In this document: positions 33,790 through 42,110 of the stretch, piece after piece
How positions within the stretch are numbered: the first letter of the stretch is position 1
Layout: each line of letters starts with the position of its first letter
Assembly: GCA_951828385.1 (NCBI GenBank)
Contig: OX639973.1
Span: forward strand, 1,612,001-1,676,000
Source of the DNA: an uncultured Poribacteria bacterium
GTDB lineage: Bacteria; Poribacteria; WGA-4E; WGA-3G
Length of the DNA stretch: 64,000 bases
Direction of reading: 5' to 3'
Program-made: the position numbers and the translations under genes
The notes under the pieces: generated by a model
Told to the model about the DNA's origin: nothing
What the model saw: only the letters and a program-made list of their open reading frames with translations
Databases searched by the model: none

Positions 33790-34845
33790 GTGAACTTAAA
33801 AGCTACTTTTGCACAACTTCAAGGCAAACGGGTAATGATTGTCGGTGATGTCATCGTGGACGCATATATCTGGGGGGATGTAAACCGAATTTCGCCCGAA
33901 GCCCCTGTCCCAGTATTCGAAATCGAGGCAGAGAAGACCGGATGTGGAGGTGCGGCGAATGTCGCACAGAATGTCGCCAGCTTGGGTGGCGACGCAATCC
34001 TGGTCGGTGTCGTCGGGAAGGACAGGGAAGGCGAAAAGTTAGTCCAGATGCTAACCGAAATGAATCTTGCCACTACTGGGATCTGTATAGACGCTCAGCG
34101 CCCGACAAGCACAAAAACACGTGTGATTGCGCGTGCGGATACCACGACTTTTACGGGCCGCGAGCGTGATTCAGGGCACCATCTGCTTCGCATAGATAGA
34201 GAATCCAAACAGGAAATCTCTATAGAGATACAAGCACATCTATTGAACAGTGTAGTTTCCGAGTTGCCAACAAGTGATGCAATTATCTTTGCAGATTACG
34301 ATAAAGGCGTGATTAACGCGCAGCTCATCCGGGACGTTATGAAACATGCCCAACCCTATGATATCCCCATTATCGTCGATCCGAAGCGAGACAATTTTTG
34401 GGATTATAAAGGTGTAACAGCCATTACACCAAATCACAATGAGGCTGGAGTCGCTGTTCAGCAAGAGATAACTGATGTTCGACAGCTGCTCGCTATTGCT
34501 GAAGAGATCATAAGTCGGCTATCGCTCAAAGCGTTGCTAATTACACGCGAGGCAAAAGGGATGTCTCTCTTTCAACGCAAACCTGACGGAAGTCTGCAAG
34601 TAAAACACCTACCACCGCAGTCTAATGTCGTGACAGATGTGACAGGTGCCGGCGATACGGCTGTCGCCGTTTTCACACTCGCGCTCGCGGCAAACGTCGA
34701 TTTTTACGCTGCTGCGGTATTGTCAAGCCTCGCGAGTGGGATTGCCGTTGGAAAGATGGGGTGTGCTACCGTCACACCCAAGGAACTGCTGAATGCAATT
34801 GAAACCGAAGCGGCTGTCTCTGAACTGTACGGAGACTCAGAATGA
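33790..34845 (+). CDS. hldA: D-glycero-beta-D-manno-heptose-7-phosphate kinase
   Basis: 351 residues, PfkB/ribokinase fold. Phosphorylates heptose 7-phosphate at C1 on the way to ADP-heptose for the LPS core. Motifs: MIVGDVIVDAYIWGDV near the N-terminus, GCGGAANVAQNVASLGG, and the anion-hole DVTGAGDTAVAV near residue 285. Only the kinase domain is present, unlike the E. coli fusion HldE, so a separate adenylyltransferase (HldC) should exist. GTG start gives the normal family N-terminus and has no ribosome site. It overlaps gmhB by four bases. Confidence 0.95.
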   Translation: MNLKATFAQLQGKRVMIVGDVIVDAYIWGDVNRISPEAPVPVFEIEAEKTGCGGAANVAQNVASLGGDAILVGVVGKDREGEKLVQMLTEMNLATTGICIDAQRPTSTKTRVIARADTTTFTGRERDSGHHLLRIDRESKQEISIEIQAHLLNSVVSELPTSDAIIFADYDKGVINAQLIRDVMKHAQPYDIPIIVDPKRDNFWDYKGVTAITPNHNEAGVAVQQEITDVRQLLAIAEEIISRLSLKALLITREAKGMSLFQRKPDGSLQVKHLPPQSNVVTDVTGAGDTAVAVFTLALAANVDFYAAAVLSSLASGIAVGKMGCATVTPKELLNAIETEAAVSELYGDSE

Positions 34846-35444
34846 AAACTGTCTTTCTTGATCGAGATGGGGTGATCAACCGGAACCCACCGAATATGGG
34901 TTATGTCCGAAGGTGGTCGGAATTCTCTTTTATTCCGAACGCACGGAAAGCAATTCGAGAACTGACGCAAAATGGTTATCGCATCATTGTCGTAACCAAT
35001 CAAGCAGGGATTGGGAGAGGGCTTTTTTCAGAGGAGAACTTGACGGATATCCACTCTCGGATGGTTTCCGAAATTGTGGAAGCAGGTGGCAGAATTGACG
35101 CGGTTTATTACTGCCCACACCATCCGAATGCAGGATGTGAGTGTCGAAAACCGAAACCTGGTATGTTAACACGCGCTGGACGTGAGCATAATATTGAACT
35201 ATCAAGCACATATCTGATTGGCGATTCAAAAACAGATATTGAGGCGGGGCATCGCGCTGGAACCCAAACATTGCTTGTTTTAACTGGACTTGGACAGGAG
35301 AGTTACCACCATTACATTAACACCAAACCTGGTGGGCGCACCGATCAAAACGGATACCGCCCCGAAAAAATTTTCACGAACCTCTATACAGCGACGCGCT
35401 GGCTCATTTCGGCGCAGCTTGCAGGTTCCCGAAACTTCCGATAA
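34842..35444 (+). CDS. gmhB: D,D-heptose 1,7-bisphosphate phosphatase
   Basis: 200 residues. HAD phosphatase: FLDRDGVIN (nucleophile and acid Asp), VVTNQAGIGRG (motif II), CPHHPNAGCECRKPKPG with the four zinc ligands special to GmhB, and GDSKTDIEAG (motif IV). Removes the C7 phosphate after HldA. Start overlaps the hldA stop (ATGA), so the two steps are co-translated. Confidence 0.96.
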   Translation: MKTVFLDRDGVINRNPPNMGYVRRWSEFSFIPNARKAIRELTQNGYRIIVVTNQAGIGRGLFSEENLTDIHSRMVSEIVEAGGRIDAVYYCPHHPNAGCECRKPKPGMLTRAGREHNIELSSTYLIGDSKTDIEAGHRAGTQTLLVLTGLGQESYHHYINTKPGGRTDQNGYRPEKIFTNLYTATRWLISAQLAGSRNFR

Positions 35445-35452
35445 ACAAGAAA

Positions 35453-36778
35453 ATGATACTTGAAAAAATAGAAACCCGGACTGCTCACGCGGGTGTCATC
35501 GGTCTTGGCTATGTTGGGCTACCGCTTATGGTCGCAATTGCGAGTGCGGGCTTTCGAGTTACAGGTATTGATATCAATTCCGAAAAAATTGAACGGTTGA
35601 AGCGGGGAATATCAGATGTGCCCGATGTCGCCGATACAGCCTTCGCGCCCTTGATTACGTCCGGGCAGATTCAGGTAACCACAGACTTCAGTGTGCTTCA
35701 GGAATTAGACACGGTCAACATCTGCGTGCCGACCCCGCTGCGTGAAAACCGCACACCGGATATGCAGTTTATCGGTGCCGCAGTGGAACAGGTTGCCCAG
35801 CACCTCCATTCCGAACAGTTGATTGTCCTTGAGAGTACCACCTACCCCGGCACAACCGAAGAGTTTGTGCTACCAATGCTCACCCCCCATTTCAATAAAA
35901 ATGGATCCGATCAAACCCCAAAAGTAGGGCACGATTTCTATCTCGCTTTCTCCCCTGAGCGTATTGAACCTGGAAATAGTACCTACTATATGACAAATAC
36001 CCCGAAGATCATCGGTGGGGTTACACCGCGCTGCACGCAAGTTGCCCAAACCTTCTACTCACAGTTCATCAGTAAAACGCATATAGTATCCTCATCTCGG
36101 ACGGCTGAGATGGTAAAGTTACTGGAAAACACGTTTCGGAGCGTCAATATCGGGTTAATCAACGAAATCGCCCTGATTTGCAACCGAATGGATTTAGATA
36201 TATGGGAAATCGTTGACGCTGCTGCTACGAAACCGTTCGGATTTATGCCATTCTATCCAGGGCCTGGACTCGGCGGTCACTGTATCCCGGTCGATCCGCA
36301 TTACCTCTCTTGGAAGGCGCAGAAGTATCAATATCATGCGCGGTTCATTGAACTCGCCAGCGAAATTAACAGTGAAATGCCCAAATATGTGGTAGACAAA
36401 ATCGGCCATGCCTTGAATCTCCAGCGTAAACCCCTTAACGGGTCAAAACTATTAATTCTCGGTGTTGCATATAAAAAAGACATCGGTGACACACGCGAAT
36501 CGCCTGCGCTTGAAGTAATTCGTTTAATTCTTGACAAAAAAGCAGAATTCATATATCATGACCCGTATGTAGAAAATCTGTCTCTCAATAGCAGAGAAAC
36601 CTATCATTCAGAACCACTGACAGCCAATTTGGTTCAAAGTGCCGATTGCGTTGTAATTCTGACCGATCACGGTGCTATAGACTACAAGTGGCTCGTCGAA
36701 CATGCTCAATCAGTTGTTGATACGCGCAACGCGACGCGCGGTGTACAGAAGGGACAGGAGAAAATTACCAAAATCTAA
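35453..36778 (+). CDS. Nucleotide-sugar dehydrogenase (UDP-sugar 6-dehydrogenase family, WbpA/WecC/TviB-like)
   Basis: 441 residues. NAD-binding GLGYVGLPLM at the N-terminus; STTYPGTTEE; and the catalytic Cys277 in GLGGHCIPVDP. The C-terminal domain with KDIGDTRESPALEV is typical. Oxidises C6 of a UDP-sugar to the uronic acid in two NAD-dependent steps. The PGPGLGGHCIP form favours the UDP-HexNAc type over UDP-glucose dehydrogenase; that is a weak call. 8 bp after gmhB, so part of the envelope glycan operon. Confidence 0.94.
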   Translation: MILEKIETRTAHAGVIGLGYVGLPLMVAIASAGFRVTGIDINSEKIERLKRGISDVPDVADTAFAPLITSGQIQVTTDFSVLQELDTVNICVPTPLRENRTPDMQFIGAAVEQVAQHLHSEQLIVLESTTYPGTTEEFVLPMLTPHFNKNGSDQTPKVGHDFYLAFSPERIEPGNSTYYMTNTPKIIGGVTPRCTQVAQTFYSQFISKTHIVSSSRTAEMVKLLENTFRSVNIGLINEIALICNRMDLDIWEIVDAAATKPFGFMPFYPGPGLGGHCIPVDPHYLSWKAQKYQYHARFIELASEINSEMPKYVVDKIGHALNLQRKPLNGSKLLILGVAYKKDIGDTRESPALEVIRLILDKKAEFIYHDPYVENLSLNSRETYHSEPLTANLVQSADCVVILTDHGAIDYKWLVEHAQSVVDTRNATRGVQKGQEKITKI

Positions 36779-36806
36779 TCTTTATCATATTCGTCGGAGC
36801 ACAATA

Positions 36807-38435
36807 ATGTCAGACTCAAACTTAAAATTGCAGATACATCGGGACCAACTCACTTGGTTTCTGGACTTGCTTTTAGATGAAAGGGAGGTTTTCCAACTGA
36901 GTGCCTCTACCGGTATCGTTCCTGATGTGGACAAGCTCTATGCCTTGTCAAGGCGAGAATTATTAGTAAATCTCACAGATGCGTTTTCGGGTGTAGTTGA
37001 CAGCGCGGAACTTACTGTTGAAAGTAGCGAGGCTCCCACATCCACCCCTGAAATAAACAACGGGGAAGCCTCAATCGAAGCGTTAGCCAGCCAGTTCCTC
37101 AGCGAGAAGGCACAAGCCGCAATCTCGCGAGTGGGCTATATGGAGGTATCCGAAATCGAAACGTTTTTCAAAACGTCTGATATCCTCATCGAAGCCGGCG
37201 ACTTCGCTGAAGTTGTATGGGCACTCCTTACTGACCAACGTACTGCTGTTGTCGAACACGGTTATAAACTTCTAAATACAACCTACGAATCTATAAACGT
37301 AGCCCACACAAACGGGTACGAATCCCCCACAAGTAACGAACACCCCGAAGAAATTGAGGCGCAGACTGCCTACAATTTAACAGAAAACATAAATCAACAA
37401 CCGGGACATCCAGTCCGAGAAATCAAGCAACTTGAGCAACAATTAGCAGACTCAAAAGCCGACTACCTCTCGCTTGAACAGAAACACAGTCGGTTAGACC
37501 AACAGCGCGCCTTTCTCTTAGAGGAGAATAAAGGACTGAAAAACAAAGCGGAAACGCACCACGGCAACGAGAAACGGTTGAAGGAACTTGAACAGGAAAA
37601 TAGTGCGCTCCGTGAACAGGTTGCGCAATATACGGAAGACACCGCGGCGTTACAGCAACTCGCTAACGAACGCGAAGTCCTGCTCGTAGAAAAAGAACGG
37701 CTGGCAGAACAGTTGAAAGAATATGAACAGATTAAGTCAGCGAAAGAGACCTTCACCACCGATCTTAAATTAGTTGAGGAAGCAATCTATAAAGGGCACC
37801 AAGGGCTTGAAGATTTTCAGACCAGTTTAGGTAGCCATTTTGATGCATTGGAAAATTGTCATCAAGCCGCGCGCGGCGCGTTGAATCAAATTCGCCAAAC
37901 TCTGGCTTATTTAGATACACAGCAACTTACCGAAGGCGAGGATGCCTATCCGATGACCGCTGAGCAACCGCGCGTTGGTGTTTTTGTTGACGTCCAAAAC
38001 ATGTTTTACGCCGCCAAAGATCGGTACGGCGGAAGAGTCGATTACATCAAATTGCTTGATCTGATCGTCGGCCCGCGTTACCTTATGGGTGCTTATGCCT
38101 ACATTGTCCAGATACCGGAAATCGACCAAGCCCCCTTTCTGTCACTTCTTGAACACAACGGATATACCATTAAGAGCAAAGATTTACGCTTACGCGGTGA
38201 CGGATCAGCAAAGGGTGATTGGGATGTTGGGATCGCTGTGGATGTCGTTTCAATGCTCGGTTCATTGGATGTTGTCATCTTAGCGAGTGGTGATGGTGAT
38301 TTCTGCCCGCTCGCTGAACTCATCAAGCAACAGAATAAACGGGTGGAGGTTGTCGCTTTTGAACACAACACTTCTATGGATTTACAACAGATCGCGGACC
38401 AGTTCTACCCAATCGGGGACGAACTCCTCATATAG
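36807..38435 (+). CDS. NYN-domain (LabA/DUF88-like) protein with coiled coil
   Basis: 542 residues from ATG 36807 (CGGAG ahead); the longer frame from 36702 overlaps the dehydrogenase. Residues about 1-170 are helical and unrecognised, 225-385 are a heptad-rich coiled coil, and the last 160 form a NYN/PIN-like ribonuclease domain: GVFVDVQNMFYA, GDWDVGIAVDVV and ASGDGDFCPL carry the conserved acidic residues. Such domains cut RNA or act in RNA metabolism. Its place at the end of a sugar operon is unexpected, and no role in glycans is implied by sequence. Confidence 0.85.
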   Translation: MSDSNLKLQIHRDQLTWFLDLLLDEREVFQLSASTGIVPDVDKLYALSRRELLVNLTDAFSGVVDSAELTVESSEAPTSTPEINNGEASIEALASQFLSEKAQAAISRVGYMEVSEIETFFKTSDILIEAGDFAEVVWALLTDQRTAVVEHGYKLLNTTYESINVAHTNGYESPTSNEHPEEIEAQTAYNLTENINQQPGHPVREIKQLEQQLADSKADYLSLEQKHSRLDQQRAFLLEENKGLKNKAETHHGNEKRLKELEQENSALREQVAQYTEDTAALQQLANEREVLLVEKERLAEQLKEYEQIKSAKETFTTDLKLVEEAIYKGHQGLEDFQTSLGSHFDALENCHQAARGALNQIRQTLAYLDTQQLTEGEDAYPMTAEQPRVGVFVDVQNMFYAAKDRYGGRVDYIKLLDLIVGPRYLMGAYAYIVQIPEIDQAPFLSLLEHNGYTIKSKDLRLRGDGSAKGDWDVGIAVDVVSMLGSLDVVILASGDGDFCPLAELIKQQNKRVEVVAFEHNTSMDLQQIADQFYPIGDELLI

Positions 38436-38534
38436 ACGGAAAGAGGTGTTGTGAACCCAGTCCATTTTTACTTCCATAAGACGAATTACCCTTCTCAGCG
38501 TACATGAGATGCTGTTGGTAAAGGAGACATCCAC

Positions 38535-40016
38535 GTGCGGCATTTCAAATACATTTTAAACTGCTATTCTCTTCTGCAATTCCGGATATGCCCCATTCTT
38601 GCTATTCTTTCTGTGCTCGTTGTAATAGACGCATCCAGTGCAGAATGGTCATCTTCAGCAACACAAAACCTTCCATTATGCACAGCAGAAAACGAACAAC
38701 GCTTCCCTGTTCTCACTGCTGACGGACAGGGCGGAGCTATCGTCGCGTGGAGCGATGCGAGACATGCGAATCGCGATATTTTCGCACAGCGCGTCAGTGC
38801 GATAGGAGATATGCACTGGAACGCAAACGGTATCCCTATCTGCGATTTGCCTTCATCGCAAAGTTGGCCCCTGATTGTCAACGATACGATGGGCGGTGCG
38901 ATTCTCGTTTGGGGAGATACACGACACGGCAATCAGGACAGTTATGCCCAACGCATTGACGCAAACGGCAATAAACTATGGGATACTGAAGGCATACCGG
39001 TCTGTACGCATCCAACATTGCAAGATGATTTGAACGCTATTGCTGACAATAAAGGCGGTGTCATCGTTGTATGGGAGGATTGGCGAAACGGAAACCAAGA
39101 TATTTATGCCCAACGCATTGACAGTACCGGAAAACCGCTTTGGGAAGCCAACGGTGTGCCAGTCTACAGCGGCGATGGAGACCAGTATGACCCGGTTTTA
39201 ATCGCAGATGGACAAGGCGGTGCCATTTTCGCATGGTGGGATATCAGCACTCCCGATTGGAATATATTCGCGCAACGTCTGTCTGCTGAGGGCAAACCGC
39301 TTTGGAAGCCGGTTGATGGTGCAGAAGGCACGCCCATTCCAGTCTGTGTCGCTACAGGTAATCAAGGCGCGCCGGTTGCGGTGAGCGATGAAAATGGCGG
39401 TGTGTTCTTCGTCTGGTCAGACTACCGGAACGATCCGAATTTCTACACGAGTGCACAGTTATATGCACAACACATAACTGCTCAAGGGGATGCTCTGTGG
39501 GAAAAGGACGGCATCCCTGTCTGCGAACTGCAGGTGAATCAGCAACAACCTGACTGTATTCCGGATGGAAGTGGGGGTTTCATTGTCACGTGGTGGGACG
39601 AGCGAGACATTTTTGCGGATATCTATGCGCAACGTATTAACGCAAATGGTGAACCGTTGTGGCACGACGAAAACTCACAGTTCCAAAAGGGGGGCATCCC
39701 TGTCTGCACTGAGGGCGGCGTTCAACGGCTTCCACAACTCGTTCCTACCGACGAAGCCGGAGCGATTGTCTATTGGCTCGATTACCGCGAAGATTTTGGC
39801 GATTCAACGGAGGATGCAATCTACGCACAAAGGCTTGACGCTGACGGCAAACCGCTTTGGGAAATCAATGGCATCCCTGTCTGTAGTGCCCCGAAAGCAC
39901 AAATTACGCCGCGCGCCATCGCCACAGGTGCTAACGCCGCAATCGTCGTCTGGGGTGATGCTCGCGGTGCGGATGACGATATCTATATCCATCGCATTCC
40001 GGATGAGGCAAAATAG
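38535..40016 (+). CDS. Secreted beta-propeller-like repeat protein
   Basis: 493 residues from a GTG start with AAGGAG 8 bp ahead. Signal peptide with cut near SSA (about residue 36). The rest is about eight repeats of 50-60 residues, each with a pattern like GGAIVVWxDxR, xxIYAQRID, G-x-x-LW, GIPVC. This suggests one propeller of seven to eight blades. No catalytic motif. The Cys in GIPVC recurs in most repeats and might form disulfides or bind metal. Followed by a secreted-type phosphodiesterase gene 114 bp downstream. Confidence 0.8.
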   Translation: MRHFKYILNCYSLLQFRICPILAILSVLVVIDASSAEWSSSATQNLPLCTAENEQRFPVLTADGQGGAIVAWSDARHANRDIFAQRVSAIGDMHWNANGIPICDLPSSQSWPLIVNDTMGGAILVWGDTRHGNQDSYAQRIDANGNKLWDTEGIPVCTHPTLQDDLNAIADNKGGVIVVWEDWRNGNQDIYAQRIDSTGKPLWEANGVPVYSGDGDQYDPVLIADGQGGAIFAWWDISTPDWNIFAQRLSAEGKPLWKPVDGAEGTPIPVCVATGNQGAPVAVSDENGGVFFVWSDYRNDPNFYTSAQLYAQHITAQGDALWEKDGIPVCELQVNQQQPDCIPDGSGGFIVTWWDERDIFADIYAQRINANGEPLWHDENSQFQKGGIPVCTEGGVQRLPQLVPTDEAGAIVYWLDYREDFGDSTEDAIYAQRLDADGKPLWEINGIPVCSAPKAQITPRAIATGANAAIVVWGDARGADDDIYIHRIPDEAK

Positions 40017-40130
40017 CGTTGACTTCGCAGGCTTTCTATGTGATAATACATACAACAAAAGCAGCCATCATATCGCTGATTAAGTCGTTCTGGCAATAGG
40101 GTGTTCCGAAAAAATATAGAAGGAGTTCTT

Positions 40131-42089
40131 ATGACGAAACGCACGCAGCTCGCCCCTGCGAAACGGGCAATTATTATCGGCATGGATGGGGCAAGCATGG
40201 AACTGGTTAAAAATATGATTGACTGGGGACATACCCCGAATATGGCGAAACTGCTCCAAACAGGGGTCTACCGTCCGATGATCGGTGTATTTCCGACATT
40301 GACACCCCCGGGATGGACAGCACTCTCGACGGGTTCATGGCCCGGCACACATCAGGTGATGGATTTTAATATTCGGGCTGTCGGGGAACGGCTTGACAAA
40401 ACGGTATGGGGCATTAACACAGGACTGTGCCAATCCGAATACTTATGGAATCTCGTAGAACGTGCTGGCGGAAAACCGATTTTAGTGAAATGGGAAATGT
40501 CTTGGCCCCCCACTGTCAAGACGGGTATTCAGGTGGAAGGAACGGGACCGGGTGTCTCCAACCATCATCAGATTGCAGGGTATCATCTTTTTGTGGCTGG
40601 AAAATGGGCACCGCGTCCTATTGGTGGACAGCGCGACCCGGAAACACTTGATCCAAGTGCATTACAGAAAGTACGACATATTGATCCCGTTACGATTGAA
40701 TCCGTTGACAACAAGAAATGGAGTGATTTGCCTGATTCCACTGAACCGGTGCAAGCGGTTGAACTGACTATCCGACCACTGGCACGCGGCAGAGAAGATG
40801 TGATGCCTTCCGTCTACGCCGAGAGCGAAGCCTCCGACGAAACAAGAGTTCCAAAACCGTTTTATGGGTTAATTTACGCCTCCGGCGACAAGGGTTACGA
40901 CCGAGTGCGGATTTGCAAGAGCCGATCTGGCGCGGATAGCGTCGCCGATTTGGGTGTCGGTGAATGGAGCGAGTGGTGGTTAGATAGTTTTGAAATTGAC
41001 GGTAACAATGCAGAGGGTTACGTCCGCATGAAACTCGTGACGCTCACATCAACGGCTGATGCTTTTGAACTCTTTGTGCCACAAATCTGGCCCAGAGTCG
41101 GATATACCGTTCCCGATACAGTCGCCACCACAATTGATACCGAAATCGGTTCATTCCTGCAAAACCCGGCTCGCGACGCACTTGGCCAAATGGACGACGA
41201 CACCTATTTTGAAGTCTTAGATTACCACCACCAACGTCTCGCAGATGTCGCAACACACCTCGCGCAAAACAACGATTGGGACGTTTTAATGGTAGAAAGT
41301 CACGCGCCCGACTACGCCAGTCATTTCTTCCTTAGCCAAGCGGATGAAATTAGTGGCGCACCACCGGAAACAATCCATCGGTGCCGTGAAGGGTTACGGC
41401 GCACTTATGAATCCGTTGATCGGATGATTGGGCGTGTCGTAGAATGTGCTGATGACGATACAGTTGTCCTCGTCTGTGCTGACCACGGCGGAACCCCGAA
41501 CCAATTCCGGGCGGTGGATATTGAATCGGTCTTGGAAGAGACTGAGTTTATCGTCAAAGATGCAAACGGTGAGATAGATTGGACAAAAACACGGGCTGTT
41601 AATGTCGGATTAGTGCATATCTTCATTAACTTAGCCGGACGTGAACCGGAAGGGATTGTCGCCCCTGAGGACTATGAGGCAACACAACGGGAAATCATCG
41701 CCGCGTTGCATACCTACAAGGATGAAAAAACCGGACAGCATCCGTTCACTTTAGCCGTCACTCGTGCAGATGCTGAGATGTTTAACCTACAAGGAGAATT
41801 AGTCGGTGATGTGGTCTATGCGCTGCGCCCCGAATTCGATGGCGCGCACGGTAAGCAGTTGCCTTCAGTGAGTTTCGGTATCGGCGGGCAACACTCTACA
41901 TTTATTCTATCGGGGGCTGGGGTTCGGCAAGGCGTTGCGTTGGAACGGCAGGTTCGCGTTGTTGATGTTGCACCGACGCTCTGCTATCTACTCGGACTGC
42001 CGATGCCTGATAAGGTAGAAGGTGGTGTCGTTTACGAGGCGTTAGCGGATCCGAATTGGCATCTGACTCAACTTGCGGCTTTGGAGTAA
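40131..42089 (+). CDS. Alkaline-phosphatase superfamily phosphodiesterase/nucleotide pyrophosphatase-like enzyme
   Basis: 652 residues from ATG 40131 (AAGGAG ahead). The N-terminal motif GMDGAS holds the first metal Asp, and FPTLTPPGWTALSTGSWPG holds the Thr nucleophile of the NPP type. Later metal residues appear in ESHAPDYASHFF and CADHGGTP. The interior region (about 100-330) is an insert without recognised motif. No signal peptide, so probably cytoplasmic. Substrate unknown; phosphodiester or phosphonate ester hydrolysis is likely. Confidence 0.88.
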   Translation: MTKRTQLAPAKRAIIIGMDGASMELVKNMIDWGHTPNMAKLLQTGVYRPMIGVFPTLTPPGWTALSTGSWPGTHQVMDFNIRAVGERLDKTVWGINTGLCQSEYLWNLVERAGGKPILVKWEMSWPPTVKTGIQVEGTGPGVSNHHQIAGYHLFVAGKWAPRPIGGQRDPETLDPSALQKVRHIDPVTIESVDNKKWSDLPDSTEPVQAVELTIRPLARGREDVMPSVYAESEASDETRVPKPFYGLIYASGDKGYDRVRICKSRSGADSVADLGVGEWSEWWLDSFEIDGNNAEGYVRMKLVTLTSTADAFELFVPQIWPRVGYTVPDTVATTIDTEIGSFLQNPARDALGQMDDDTYFEVLDYHHQRLADVATHLAQNNDWDVLMVESHAPDYASHFFLSQADEISGAPPETIHRCREGLRRTYESVDRMIGRVVECADDDTVVLVCADHGGTPNQFRAVDIESVLEETEFIVKDANGEIDWTKTRAVNVGLVHIFINLAGREPEGIVAPEDYEATQREIIAALHTYKDEKTGQHPFTLAVTRADAEMFNLQGELVGDVVYALRPEFDGAHGKQLPSVSFGIGGQHSTFILSGAGVRQGVALERQVRVVDVAPTLCYLLGLPMPDKVEGGVVYEALADPNWHLTQLAALE

Positions 42090-42110
42090 ATAACAAATCG
42101 GACACGTGTT

